A stretch of DNA of 64,000 nt from Gnetum montanum. Taxonomy: Eukaryota; Streptophyta; Gnetopsida; Gnetales; Gnetaceae. Position numbers and translations under genes: made by a program. Position 1 is the first letter of the stretch. Each line of letters begins with the position of its first letter. The DNA is taken from the NCBI GenBank assembly GCA_015680685.1, contig MNCI01007858.1:188513-252512 (forward strand), read 5' to 3'. Below, piece by piece: positions 45,515-57,700 of the stretch. The notes beneath the pieces are model-generated. The model had not been told where the DNA came from, made no database searches, and saw only the letters and a program-made list of their open reading frames with translations.

Positions 45515-48112
45515 TCAGCCGTCGATACGCAATTGTCTCTTAATGGCCTTTACGTTGAGCGCTGCATAAGGGTGAGGAAGCTCGTGTTTTGACTCCTCTA
45601 CGCTATCATTCAGAAATGGCAGGTCAGCCCAGGCTAGGCCGTCGTCATTGTTGTCGGTATATTTAGGGGCTTGGAGATTGGACTGATCATTGGTTGTTTC
45701 AATCTCCGAACCCAGTTCTTCTTCGATGTTATTGACGGTCTTGGGGGTGACCTCATCACCACGTATGATGACCTCCCCTCCGGCGTAAGGCAGGTGTATC
45801 TCTTGGTGTATCGGCGATGAAACCGCCCTCAGTTGGGCTAACAACGACCTCCCTAAGATCAAGTTGAAACCAGGCATCTCCTCGATGACTAAGAATGTGG
45901 CTTCGATTGGAAATTGATCACCCGCCACAAACTCAATACGCACCGTCCCTTTGACTTGCACCCGTGCTCCGTTGAATGACTTTACGCAGGCTGTCATCGT
46001 GGGAGTGATCTGGTCGACCAAGCCCAGCCTATCCACTATGGAATAAGGAACGACGTTAGTTGTTGTGCCATCATCTACGTGCACCCTCCAGATCCGGTAC
46101 TGACCGACCTGAATGGTAATGAACATAGGCTCAGTCGTTACCTGACCTTTCTCCGGGTCGCCTTTGACAGACTCGTCAAGAAAGGTCAGCGAGGTAGGCT
46201 TGGATTATTCAGCTTCGGAAGGAAACATGATAGCGTGTATCGCTTCCTCTTCTGCTGGTAGGTTGGCATCCACTGATATGGATGACAGCATGCATACCAT
46301 AGCGTCACGATGTTCTCGAGACATCATCAGTAAGTCGTACAAGCTTAGCGTTGTGTTCTTCTTCTTAAGAGCTTGTTTGACCTGCGTGAATACATCAAGG
46401 AGATCTTTCTCTCGGCCGAATTGTTTATCCCCCTTGTCCTCCTCCATTCGGCCCAAGAGACGGATCTCTCGAGGCGGAGCGGTGTCAGTGGGGGGGTTGT
46501 TCTTTCTCTTGCCAAGAGAAGGTGGCTGTGTTTCTGTACCTTTAGCCTACTTCTGAGGCACGGACAAAGGCACAGAGGACAGCAGCCTAGGCTTGGGGAA
46601 GCCAGGTGTATGGTGGTCTTTTGTAGCATTAACTGTAGTGTCCTCCTCCTTTCACTTAGGAGGCGATGACTGGTTATTTTGACCAGAAGTCTACCCCTGC
46701 GTGAGAGGAGCAGGTCGTGGTTCGGGCGCCCTAATAATGAAGGGCGCTCTAGGCGTGGGCGCAGATGGAGCCGCGGCTTGAGTGCTGCCATGTGACTGAG
46801 AGCATACCTGGGAAGGTGCCCGTATGATAAAAAGTGGCTGTGAGACCCCACTAGCTACCACTAAAGTAGTTGGCCCCCTTGGTGAGCTGGCGGGCACGCG
46901 CAAAACAAAAGGCTGTTTTGGCGGTCCCTTACGTCCACCGTCCGTACTCACCACAGTGATTGTATAAGGATCGTAGTTTGCGTTCAGTGGGTCCTTATAT
47001 ACATGCAGTGTTTGGTTTTCCGGACGCGTCGGGTTACTGTTGTCTAATTTTAGATGACCTTCATCGATCATGCATTGAATGTTTGTCCTTCAACGCCCAG
47101 TAGTAATCCGTGTCGTGACCACACATCTAGTGGTAGTCACAGAAACGGTCCAGCCGAAAAGATCTCGGAACTGCTGGTTTGTTAGGTAGGGCTAAAGAAG
47201 GATCCTTCAGCAGTTCACAATGACGTCTGTGATGCTTCAAGGCTTCTTCGGACACCTTCTTAGGTTGAATGTGTCCTGTCGCTAACAGTTGTTTCAGCAA
47301 TTCAGAATGCTTTACAGGTAAAGCCACATATTTTGACCGATCTTTACGCTCAAAATTTGGCTTTGGTTGGGGGGACCTTCAGGGGCAGCTGTGGCTTGGC
47401 TGGTGCCAGCACCAGCCGTGGCCTCGGGAGGCGCTGCCGTGGGTGCCTGCTTGTTCTTGTTCTTTGTGTTTTCAGTCAGCGCGGCTACCGTCGTTGTTGC
47501 CACCTTACCCTTGTATTTGGCCTTGTTGTGTGCATTCTTGTAGGTGACATACGCCAGGTCTTTGCTGGCCTCCGCAGCATCTTGGATGCCTCTAACTTGT
47601 GCGAAGGCCTGATGTAGGTTACTGGGGAAAAGGTAATACAGCTTCGACTTGATGAAGTCGTTGACTGCCCCTTTGAACATAGTGAGCGTATGTGAGTTCA
47701 CGATCGGTTCGCGGATCTCATTCAAGGTAGCAGTCCAGCGCTGTATAAAATTTTGGACGGGCTCGAGCGGGCCTTGTTTCACACCCATGAGCTGATCCAG
47801 TGTGACTTATGGCTTCAGGTTGTATTTGAAGTGGGTCACAAACTGAGTCAGAAGCTCTTCCAAGGTTGAGATGGAAGAGCGTGGGAGGGCTCGGTACTAG
47901 TCCAAGGTTTTCCCTGTTAATGACATCGCAAAGACTCTGATAATCGTATGTGGCCACTGTTGAAGCAACAAGGATTCAGATCGAAAGGTGACTAGGTAAG
48001 CGTTGGGATCCCCCTCCCCATTGTATTTGGTGAAATGGGGGAGGGCCATCCCCGGCGGTAATGAAAACATAGGGATCGCTGAACTGATCAGATCGTCCTG
48101 GTAAAAGTCCAT
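45515..48112 (-). pseudogene. gag-pro of element B
   Basis: Start ATG 48112-48110 (MDFYQDDLISSA). Gag contains MSLTGKTLD followed by TAG where A has Trp (47899-47897), a second stop (TAA for Glu near 47810) and frameshifts near 47380 and 47080. The zinc-binding part is damaged (CGHDTDYY, Cys to Tyr). The protease (45515-46126) has VHVDDGTTTNVVPYS and FNLILGRSLL and is open. The frame ends in TGA at 45517-45515, 33 bases before the intron donor. The gag-pro fusion without a frameshift matches element A. Confidence 0.9.
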
Positions 48113-48115
48113 GAT

Positions 48116-49307
48116 CTAGACAGTGTCAGAACCAGCGGTCTTGAGGCGTCAAACCTCTTCGGTTAGAGTCTGGATCAACTGGAAGGCTTGGTCAAGGCTT
48201 GTTAATGGAGGTGCTTGTGCAGATGGCACGGGAGGTTGGACCAGGAGGGCGGTGCCAGGAAAGGGAAAAGACGGGCGGGATCGACCGGCCGCTGGCGGGG
48301 CGGGGACCTCGACATGTGGGGGAGCCTGTGAAGACCACCACCCGCTGGTCTGCACAGGGGGGTTGACTGCCGCCTGCTACGCGAGATAAGGATGTAAATA
48401 CTACGGTACCCCCTATGGAATATACGTTGCTAGTGCGACCGGGAGTTGCGCGCCGTACACCCCAGATTGGGTCCGTTGCGCCGCGGGGTTGGCCCATTGA
48501 CCTACAGCAGGCTGGTGAGCATAAGTTGGTTGGATGGCTGTGGTAACCTGGTGGGTCGGAGGGGGCGGATATAACAAGGTTTGCAGCGGGCACGTCGCGG
48601 ATACGTTGTAGGATTGTATTTAAGGAATGAAGTGGGGCGCAACGGTCGCCGGGACCACCACTGGGATGTTCAGCACGCGTGGTGATGAAACTACCCCCGC
48701 GTTATTGTGGGGAATTTGTACTTGTAGCCCAGACAGTTGCGCAGCAGCCTGTGGAAGGACAGGGACATGCATCTGTGCCGTTGGGGCTGTGTTAAGAGAG
48801 GAGGCCTCTCTGTTGAAAGGAAAGAGGGGATTTGCATGTGTATGGGGGCTTAGGGCATGGAACGAAGGTTCCAGAGTATGGAACGAATGTTCCGACTGGG
48901 CCGCAAATTCGTCGTCTTCCACCTTCCCATGCTGGGGCTCCAGCACCGCTTGTGAAGCCTGTCCTTTTGCCATGACCATCTGCGTAATAAGTTCGTGTTG
49001 GTGTTCGGTCAGGGGGATTATGTCATAAGCTGTTGGCTTAAAATCATAGCCCCCTCGGTGGAGCACCTCGAAGTTCCGTTTTGCTTCAAGCTCGGCTCAG
49101 CTGAGAGCAAGCCTCGCCTAGATCTTAACGCATATGAAATTGTACTCTTCAGCGGTTATAACCGTGAAAATAGGCTCTTTTCCCTAAAGCCACAATGAAC
49201 AGCGCAATGGTCCCTGCGATTCCGTTACGCCAGGAGCTGGTCCTGTGAGGTGCGACACCCAGATCAGTAGGGACCATGGCGGTTGTGGTTGTGTACAAAG
49301 AATCCAT
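48116..49307 (-). pseudogene. ORF1 of element B, frameshifted
   Basis: It starts MDSLYTTTTAMVPTDLG like A, then loses the frame after a deletion (GVAPHRTSSW). Conserved parts resume at 48620-49066 (DFKPTAYDIIPLTEHQHEL) and 48149-48355 (LDQAFQLIQTLTEEV). It ends with TAG (48118-48116) followed by ATC ATG, exactly as in A. Confidence 0.8.
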
Positions 49308-49531
49308 TAGGCAATAAGTTTAACGATAAGTGATAATCAGCTCTAAGGAATAGTTGGCAACAAAAGCTCGAAATAAAGGCTTTCTACCCTATAGGATTTC
49401 GAAGAAATCGTCCTTGCGACCGATCTATACCACGCGATTGACCGTAGACTTCCCTAGAGGTATTATGTCTATGGTTTATGGTATGGATCACTACTAGGGT
49501 TACCCAAAATATTCGGATTGGAGCGTGAAGG

Positions 49532-49548
49532 CCCTCCTTCTAGCACCA
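49532..49548 (-). other. Primer binding site of element B
   Basis: Sense TGGTGCTAGAAGGAGGG, six bases from the 5' LTR, identical to element A. Confidence 0.7.
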
Positions 49549-50411
49549 GGAAACTGTAATGACAGAAAACGTCGGCAGCTGGAAATACCGATCGAGGTTC
49601 TGTGTATACAGTTTTAACCACGGATCCACGCGAGGGCTATGCTGGAAAAAGCGAATCCATGTCACCCTGAACGGTCTTGTCGATCAGACAGGGACTTACA
49701 GGTCAGTAAAATGATGAAGATTACGGATCTTTGCGTGCTGCGATTTGATTTGGAGGATCGTGAAATGGAAGGAAAATGACGTGGATGGACCGCTACAATG
49801 ATAACGTCAAACATGCCGAAGAGATGTTAATCAGGAGAGAAATGCGTGATTTTCAAGGATCTATGCTTCGATGTTTGATAGAATGTAGGATTTATATGTT
49901 GTGTTACAATGGGAAAGACCCCCAATAACTTGATGCAAAAGAAAATGAGCACAAAACAACAAAGAAAACTATCCAGGCAGAAGTCTGATCTACCTCGTAG
50001 GCCAAAGCTGGGATGCAAGGATGGTCAAGCTCTGACATCTGCCGATCAACTGTTTCTGACCGGTAGAGTCTACAAACTGGGTGAGACGATCTTGCAATCC
50101 CTGTTCTGCTTCTTTGCTTCAGGTAGGTTCTACTCAGGGCAGCGATCGCTAAAGGAGTATCTTCCCCGAAGGAATGATTTCTCCTATTGCAAAGGCTCAA
50201 GCGTACTGTGCTTTGTTCTTACCGAAGGATGGTGCCGTCGGTAGTTGCCAAAAGGTTGCTCTTTGTTTCTCCACTCAAGGTATATTTCCTTGTTCAGAAA
50301 ATGCTCTTGCCCCTTTGACTTCTCGCCAAAAAAAGTGATAAGTGCTCTGGTGCTCAGAAAAATCTCTCTGCTTCTCTGATTTGCCAACCCTTGTACCTTT
50401 GTCAATTGAGG

Positions 50412-50419
50412 TATTTATA
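50412..50419 (-). promoter_or_regulatory. TATA box in the 5' LTR of element B
   Basis: Sense TTATAAATACC. Conserved in position with the other three LTRs, downstream of the U3 repeats. Confidence 0.8.
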
Positions 50420-50663
50420 AGCCGCGACACTCCATGGAAGATGCGCCACCCTGATGACGTGGGTTCCGGATATTTCGGGTCCCATTGACTATTTTAAGTC
50501 AGACTGTGACTATGCAAAACACGCTTGTTTGCGCGTTGTGCATGTGAAGGGCAGGTACATGTTGAGCATGCTTCCATTGCTTTCAGGCTGTATTAGACTC
50601 ATCCGCGTTGCATTGCGTGTATGAGCGTAATCCGGCATAGAAAACAATAGCCTCAAAATTGTT

Positions 50664-50957
50664 TTACGCTCACTACGCAGCTGCGCATAACAAAGCGTAA
50701 ACAATGTACAACTTACGCTCACTACGCAGCTGCGCGTAACAAAGCGTGAATAATGTGCAACTTACGCTCACCATGCAGCTGCACGTAACAAAGCGTAAAT
50801 AATGTGCAACTTATGCTCACTATGCAGCTGCGCGTAACAAAGCGTAAATAATGTGCAACTTACGCTCACTACGCAGCTGCGCGTAACAAAGCGTAAATAA
50901 TGTGCAACTTACGCTCACTACGCAGCTGCGCGTAACAAAGTGTAAATAATGTCTAGC
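50664..50957. repeat. 49-bp tandem repeat in the 5' LTR of B, six units
   Basis: Exactly 294 bases, six times 49. Most units carry TTACGCTCACTACGCAGC and GCGTAACAAAGCGTAAA. Confidence 0.92.
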
Positions 50958-51218
50958 TTTAATCATGAAATACGCAATGGTACGCACCACCGCGTAACGA
51001 GAGTAAAGACAAGTTATTCATACGCCATGAGAAAAAGTGTCACATTGTTATGCTTCTCTAGACTCTGCCTTCGACTACCTTGGAGCTTATTACGCTCATT
51101 ACGCTGCCATGCGTAATATACCGTAAACTTGTCCCTGAACAAAGCTGATGCACGCTTTTGCTTCAATTGCGAATCTTTGCCTGAGGCCGACTCGTAATTT
51201 TCACGGTGTTTCACCTAT

Positions 51219-54120
51219 GGCTTCTTATTTTTAGTAGTTGCTTCATTTTCTCACATTTTATAGTTATTTAAAAATTTTAACTTTAAAATCAAATGACTAC
51301 TATGATTGTAGCCTATTCATTTGCATTTGGAAGCACATGAAAATTTATCCATGGTAACACATGGAAGAAGCTAGGTAAAGTATTCTACAAAAGCCATTTT
51401 CATGAAGTTTCAAGGTTCAAGTTCTGATCCATTCGCTTACTCTATGCCCTCATCTAGAACTTGTGCATTTCTGATTAGGGAATTGCACATGGAAAATACC
51501 AACCATATGGTAATCCTTCATGGAAATCATTGGAAGAAATGCATGTTTTAGTTCTACATTAGGGCTTCCATGCTTGAAATAGGAAGGGAATTTAAAATTT
51601 GGAGATGACTTAATCACGCACATTTCACCTAAGGTAATCTACATGTTTGAATAGATTATTCAATGACAAGGTTAGTGTTATCATCGTACCATAATCCATA
51701 GTTTCTATTATTGTGATTCATTGTAAGAAAAACATATTGCAATAAATCCATTCACAATGCACATTGAAAATCACTCTCTTAAAAGGAAATAGTACATTGT
51801 TTTCCTTTGACTTAGATTTAACTATGAAGAATTTGCTTTCCTTTGGGACTTAACTATTTAACCAGCTACCCTTCTTTTAGAAATTTTTGGGTAATGAAAG
51901 AAGTATGTACATCGTAATATTATGAAAAGATGTACATCATTATATTCACTTGCCTAGGCTTGGATCCTAACTCAAAGGCTTCTTCATGAAGCTGTGAGAC
52001 AAGGAAATTTTCCTTGCAATAGGTTCTTAGTTCAAGGAACATCTTCCAAGATCATTGTTGAATACATTACATGTCATTAAACACCAAGGTTTGTCCCGCG
52101 ATTTAGCTAGCAAGCTAGCATAACAAGGTCAAGTATGGTTCAATAAAATTCAAATGTTTCTCAAACCATTACTACCACTACCTTAAAATATGATTCAATC
52201 AAATTCAAAAATTTCCTAAACCAATGCTACCACTACCTTTAAAATGTGCACATCACCGAGCAATTCCTAGATTTGCTAGGCAAATATCTACCTTAGGGAT
52301 GAAAATCATAACCCCTATTTGCTATTCTGACCATCACTATCATTCCTACAGTCAACCCTCCACTCCATCCACTACTTTTTCCATCTTCTATGTAGCCAAT
52401 GATTTCATTAACCAACACTACTTACTAACCTACAATTCATGAACCATTAATATCTAAGAATGTTACCATCAATGTAACTTTGAAAAATATCACTCATTAT
52501 TTTATACTTATAAAGCATTGTAGAAGATTACACTAGGATAATGCAATATCAATTTGGTTTATTTCAAAACTCACTGAAAGGAGATTGATGCTAATGATTT
52601 AGGAAGAAATCATACCTACCAAGCACATAGTGATCAATGTCTTAACAAAATGCAAGTGGAGGAACTCCTAGGACCCTATTAAGGAAGGACACTTATTAGT
52701 TCCTCAAAGAATCCATCCTTTTATGCCAATAGGGCCTTTATAGGAAAATATGCTAGGGTAGTGAAAACTCAATCTAGCTCTAATCAATCTATTCATGTAG
52801 GGAAGTAGATTGATGAAAATGTTTCATGCAGAAAGAATACTTGCCAACCATATAATGATCCACCTCTAAACAAAATCCAGTTGAAGATCCTCTTAGACCC
52901 CTATTTAGGAACAATACTAATCTAGTCCTCAAAAAACCTTGTGGGATGATGGTTTTGTATAAAACATAATACTTTTAGTCATTCAATTCAAGCATGATTA
53001 TGATGTTAAAGCACATGACAATGATGTTTGTGTGACTTAAAACTACTTCCCAAATAAGTCAACTCCACCACTACTTAGGAAACTTTTTCTTATGTTGGTT
53101 ATTTTATATAGTACATTTTATCATTAAAAGAAATGTACTATCTATTTTCTATGTTATGAAGCTCTTATATTTTATTATTGTTGTGAAATAAAACTTAACA
53201 AAAATTTGCACTATCTCTAACAATGAAAGCATAGTTTGTTCTATTCTAATTTTGTTTAAAAATAAATGTTAAAAATATATGTGATCTCTCCTTATCATTT
53301 GTAATAAACTAGTTTGTTTTTGGCTAACAAATTGTTTCTTCATAATCCAAATCATGTTTTTATATGACTTAAAATTCTTTGGTGTCTACCAAGTCTTCAA
53401 CAAAATTTTAACTATCTTGCATTCCTCATCAAACCATGATTAACTGTTTGAGTTTTAACCTTTGAGAACATTCAAAGCTATTGTAAGTAGAGTTTTTGTG
53501 AGACCCATAGTTTGGTTTAAAATCTTCTAAATTTTATTTTGAAAATATTCTTTCATTTTCATAGTTATTCTAGAATAAATGCCTTAGCTTGTATGCATCC
53601 CAAAACCTTGAAGATTGTAATAAAAAACATTTTATTTTAAAGTAGCAACTAGAAGCAAAGCTAACAATACTAAATATACATTAGGATTCTAATACTGAAA
53701 ATAAATTTTTATTTATGTCCACTAAGATGCTTTGGATCTATCAAATCACTTTAAAGATTCTAAACCTAAAAGCTACTAGTTTTTGGTCATTTAAATTACA
53801 ACATTCATAATGAAAATCCTACCATAAAAGCTTAACAATAATAATAAATTAAATACATGCAACATGTTTCTTTACATAATTAGCAATGGAAGTGATATGA
53901 TGCAAAATACATCATAGAGAAGGCTTATACCAATTTATGTCCTATAGAAAGAGTGCAATATTTAGTACACATTAAGAATCCCATTTTTCTCCTAACATTC
54001 ATATCTTTGCTAGTAAGATGCTTCATGAAAAGTTCCTCATATGTCAATATCTCAAGTTGTGTCTTATGTTCTTCAACAATATATACTATTAATCATCTTT
54101 ATGCTTAATAACCTAATAAT
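51219..54120. other. AT-rich DNA; one diverged direct repeat
   Basis: No gene recognised. A direct repeat with a period of about 228 bases lies at about 52580-52990: both copies share AGATTGATG, CAAAATGCAAGTGGAGGA versus CAAAATCCAGTTGAAGAT, and CCTCAAA. Its origin is unknown. Confidence 0.55.
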
Positions 54121-54129
54121 TAGAGAGTG

Positions 54130-54700
54130 TCAAGGTATATAAAAATTTGATCCGAACTATGATGAAGGAATTTGGACAAAGATGGACTAGTTTATTAGAA
54201 ATGATAAAGAAATGTCTTAAATGTTTATAGCATTTATTTTAGGGTAAGAGAAGAATTGGCTCTATTTTTTCAATAAAAATATTGAAATTTTTTATCAAGA
54301 TTTATTTCATAGCAATGATAGAATAGAAGATTTTCATAATAATAGTAATACATTTTTTATTTCTTTTGATCACCCAATATAGGAAATAAAAAAACTAACA
54401 TTAGGAGAAGTTATTGACATAAATAACTTATATACAGAAATGCTTCAATAAGGAGGGCCATTTGGTATGGAATACCATCTGGAAGAAGTTGAATATGTCT
54501 ATGCAACTAGTTTTAGAAAAGACATCATGCATCAATAAAGCAATTTTTCTCTTTAGAAAAGAAGATAAATTACATCAAAAAAGTTCCCAACACATTGTTC
54601 GTTGTTTAAAAAATTTACAAAGATGTATGCATTCAACTTACAAATATGTAAGAAAGAATGATATTTAATAATTTTTTTAGTGTTAAATAATGATATCCTC
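54130..54700 (+). mobile_element. Possible LINE reverse transcriptase relic
   Basis: One plus-strand frame reads EIKKLTLGEVIDINNLYTEMLQ in pieces, which resembles the old LINE at 12300/29400 (TLQEVTKG...VVDLYGLYVELL). Stops are frequent and the rest is not recognisable. Confidence 0.35.
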
Positions 54701-57700
54701 TTTCTTCTATTTTATTTGGGATTTTTATTATTGAACTTGAAATGTTGATGTATAAAATACCAACACAATTTGCAATTACATTTGAAAGCAATCCTATCTA
54801 ACTATTATTGCCTCGATTTCAAACTCAATGGAAGGATTATAACAAATACTTAATAGTCTTAATGAATTTTGTCAACATGCAAAAATGAACATTTTTTTTA
54901 GGAAATGTCTAGTTATTTATACAATGAAAGGAGTGAATCCCAAATTAGCAATTACAATAGTAGTACCCTCATGGAGGAAACAAGATCCTCTAGAAAAATA
55001 GATGAATGTATAGACTATGAAGCCAACCAAGAATCAAACCATTAGAAGGTTCATGTGTCCACTTTGTGTGAGAAAATCCCAATTCTATTTGTAACCAATT
55101 ACAAAGCTTGAGGCATTTCTATAGGACATCAAAATCAAAATCCAAAAAATAAACATGTGCAATATTATAAAATTCATTTAAAATAGAGGGTATGCATATC
55201 TAGAAAACCAATACATAATTTATAGGTGTCATGTCTGGTTATCTTGTAACAGGTAACAACTGTCAAACATTATCATTGTGAATTTATGGATGTTTTCCTA
55301 CAAGTGAAATTTGACGAATGCTTTTGAGATGCATTTATAGAGAGACTTTAGGCACTCCACACAAAAAGTGTGAGCATTCTGCTCAAGCCAAATCTCCTAG
55401 GTGACCTCCACCCATAATAAAATCTCATGCAAGTGACTTTAAATGATGAGTCATTCTATAATCATTACCAAATAGTGATCCCACAAAATCCAGGTTCACA
55501 TGCACATAAATTAAATTTCACCCTTTGTAAAAAAAAACATTTCTTAAAAAGATGTATTTCCATTGCAATCTCCTTATAGTAAAGAATACACTAGGAGGCC
55601 ATGGAAAAACCTTGTCATTGTATTTTTTCTAAACAAGCACTACATTATGAGCTACTAACCAAGCAATAAACCTCATGTTTGGTTGATAATGCAATGTCAA
55701 AATAAGGCCTTGTCCCTTCACTTTAGCAAGGAGTTACCTATAAAGACATGAATCCACTATCTCTGGTTTGTCAAAGAAAAATGCAAGGTATCTTCATGGG
55801 TTGAATTGAGGGAGAGGATTGCTATGTCTTTTAAGGATATCAAAATTCTAGTAAATTGGCCATATCTATTATCATCATGAAAGACTAAGAGAATTCTCTG
55901 CTACTCCCTACTAAACCAATGCATTACATACAACCCTTGACCTTGGTGTAATAGGGTGATTATTTCAAAAAAATCTTCTCAATCATTTTGTGATGAGCTT
56001 ATCCTATCAGAATACCTTCCACAAAAATGTTTACTTTCCCAAGTTCTCAAGGCCTAAGCAAATGAAGGAATGTCCAAACTCTCCTACTGGTTTTTTAAAT
56101 CTCTAAGGCTTTAACCAAGCAAGTCCATAGATTAAGATAGTACATCTAAAGATAATTGATCTAAGGCTTGTTTTCCCTGGACCAAACCTCCTAATCCAAG
56201 TTAGCAACTAGAATGCATGTCTACCTCCCAAAGTCCCAAAGCCCACAACCACTTACGTGAACTAGGATAGCCATCTTATCCCAAGTAATCAAACAAAATC
56301 AACAATACTCCTTTCCACTAAACTAAAGGAAAAATCTCATAATTTGATTGACTTATGACATACATTGGGTTGGGGAATTGAAAACTAATGCATTTTAAAT
56401 AGGATTGCTTGAAAGGACAAATTTAGCTAGAGTCAACTTACTTGCAGAAGATAAAAACATACCTCTCTAGGAGGCCAACTTCTTCTGCATCTTTCACAAC
56501 ACTCCATCCCAACAATTAGCTAATTAGAAACGAAAGTTAATTTCATGAGTAATGATAGATTAGTAAATTTATAAGCAAATCATTTAAGAATAAGCCACCT
56601 TAATAATAAGGATAAATGTGACTCTTAATTAAAAATTTTTAATAATGATGATCAAAATAAAGGATCCCATGAAAAATCATGAAAAATAAAAATAAAAGAA
56701 TAGGAATTTGTTAAATGTTATTTTCATCATCATCGCTTTTATTAAAAATAGTGATTTCTAAAAATTCAAATGAATTTTTATATCAAAACTAGTGATTACT
56801 TAAGTTCTTATTAAAGTAATTATGTATGTAATTTGGATTCTCTAGGGCTATAGAAGTGATGAGTATCTCAATACAAATTTTAGTTGTCTACTTGATAATT
56901 TCCATTTATAGATAGCTTATTGACATTGATTGTCAAGTGTTGACCTCAACATTCCCAGCTTGGAATAGGGCCTCGACCGATAAGTTTTCTACCAAATACT
57001 TAGTTTCTTATTTTGTTTGGCTAACCATGTGTTTTTTTTTAATGTACCCTTTCCCAAACTTCCTTTGTTTGATTATTTTAAAAAATAATAATTATTACTA
57101 CTACTAGTATGAATGAATAATATTGAGTCATTAATAACTATCAAAATACATTAACAATTTAGTTTAGGGAAGGAATTAGTCAACTTGGCATAAGTTTATA
57201 TACATATTTAATATTATCATGAAACTATAGCATGTTTTAAAATAGTATATTTCCTGAACCCTGGATTATTTATGTTAAGAGTTGTTATTTTCTTTAGCAA
57301 TGCTAAACAAAAGATCATTATTAATAAAAAAAATATAGCATCTATCACGATAATATTAGAAATTTTCCATTACTGATATTTCTCAAATTAGCACTGCCTT
57401 TAGGCAGATGCCTCAGCTTCATCCATGGTGATGGTTGTGTATAATTTCTTTTCCTTTTTTCGGCTGAGTTGGCAGTAAATACGTAGGCGGCAGGCGTAGA
57501 ATGTAATTCAGTTGGTTTTCAACCATGAGATTCAAAGGAATGAACACTAACAACCACTGATGCAAACAACGTTTTTACAGAATACACTACACATCACTGC
57601 ATTTCTTCTACGCAGCTAAACACCGCTGAGTTCGTGGCTTCATCGCCAAATGCACCAAGCTGTCGTAGTTTCCATAGCAATAATGGATGCCTAAAATTTT

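Larger units (their letters stand above)
33633..51213 (-). mobile_element. Tat/Ogre-type Ty3/gypsy retrotransposon, element B
   Basis: TG at 33633 and CA at 51212-51213 are bounded by the direct repeat CCTAT (33628-33632 and 51214-51218). The order matches element A: 5' LTR 49555-51213, PBS, ORF1, gag-pro, intron 45481-40356, RT, RNase H, archaeal-type RNase H, integrase, hairpin array, PPT, 3' LTR 33633-35266. It has no large gap and is the better copy for reading the antisense gene and the integrase. A and B share all structural parts but are clearly diverged, and each stands in its own target duplication, so they are separate insertions and not a local duplication. Confidence 0.95.
49555..51213 (-). 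repeat. 5' LTR of element B
   Basis: It matches 33633-35266. Six 49-bp units are present (50664-50957). Sense ends are TGAAACACC and CATTACA, the latter with one change from CGTTACA. Confidence 0.95.

Noticed and set aside
33633-51213. A and B as a tandem segmental duplication
   Set aside because: Each has its own target duplication (AAGGG, CCTAT), different flanks, and the DNA between them belongs to unrelated elements, so they are separate insertions.
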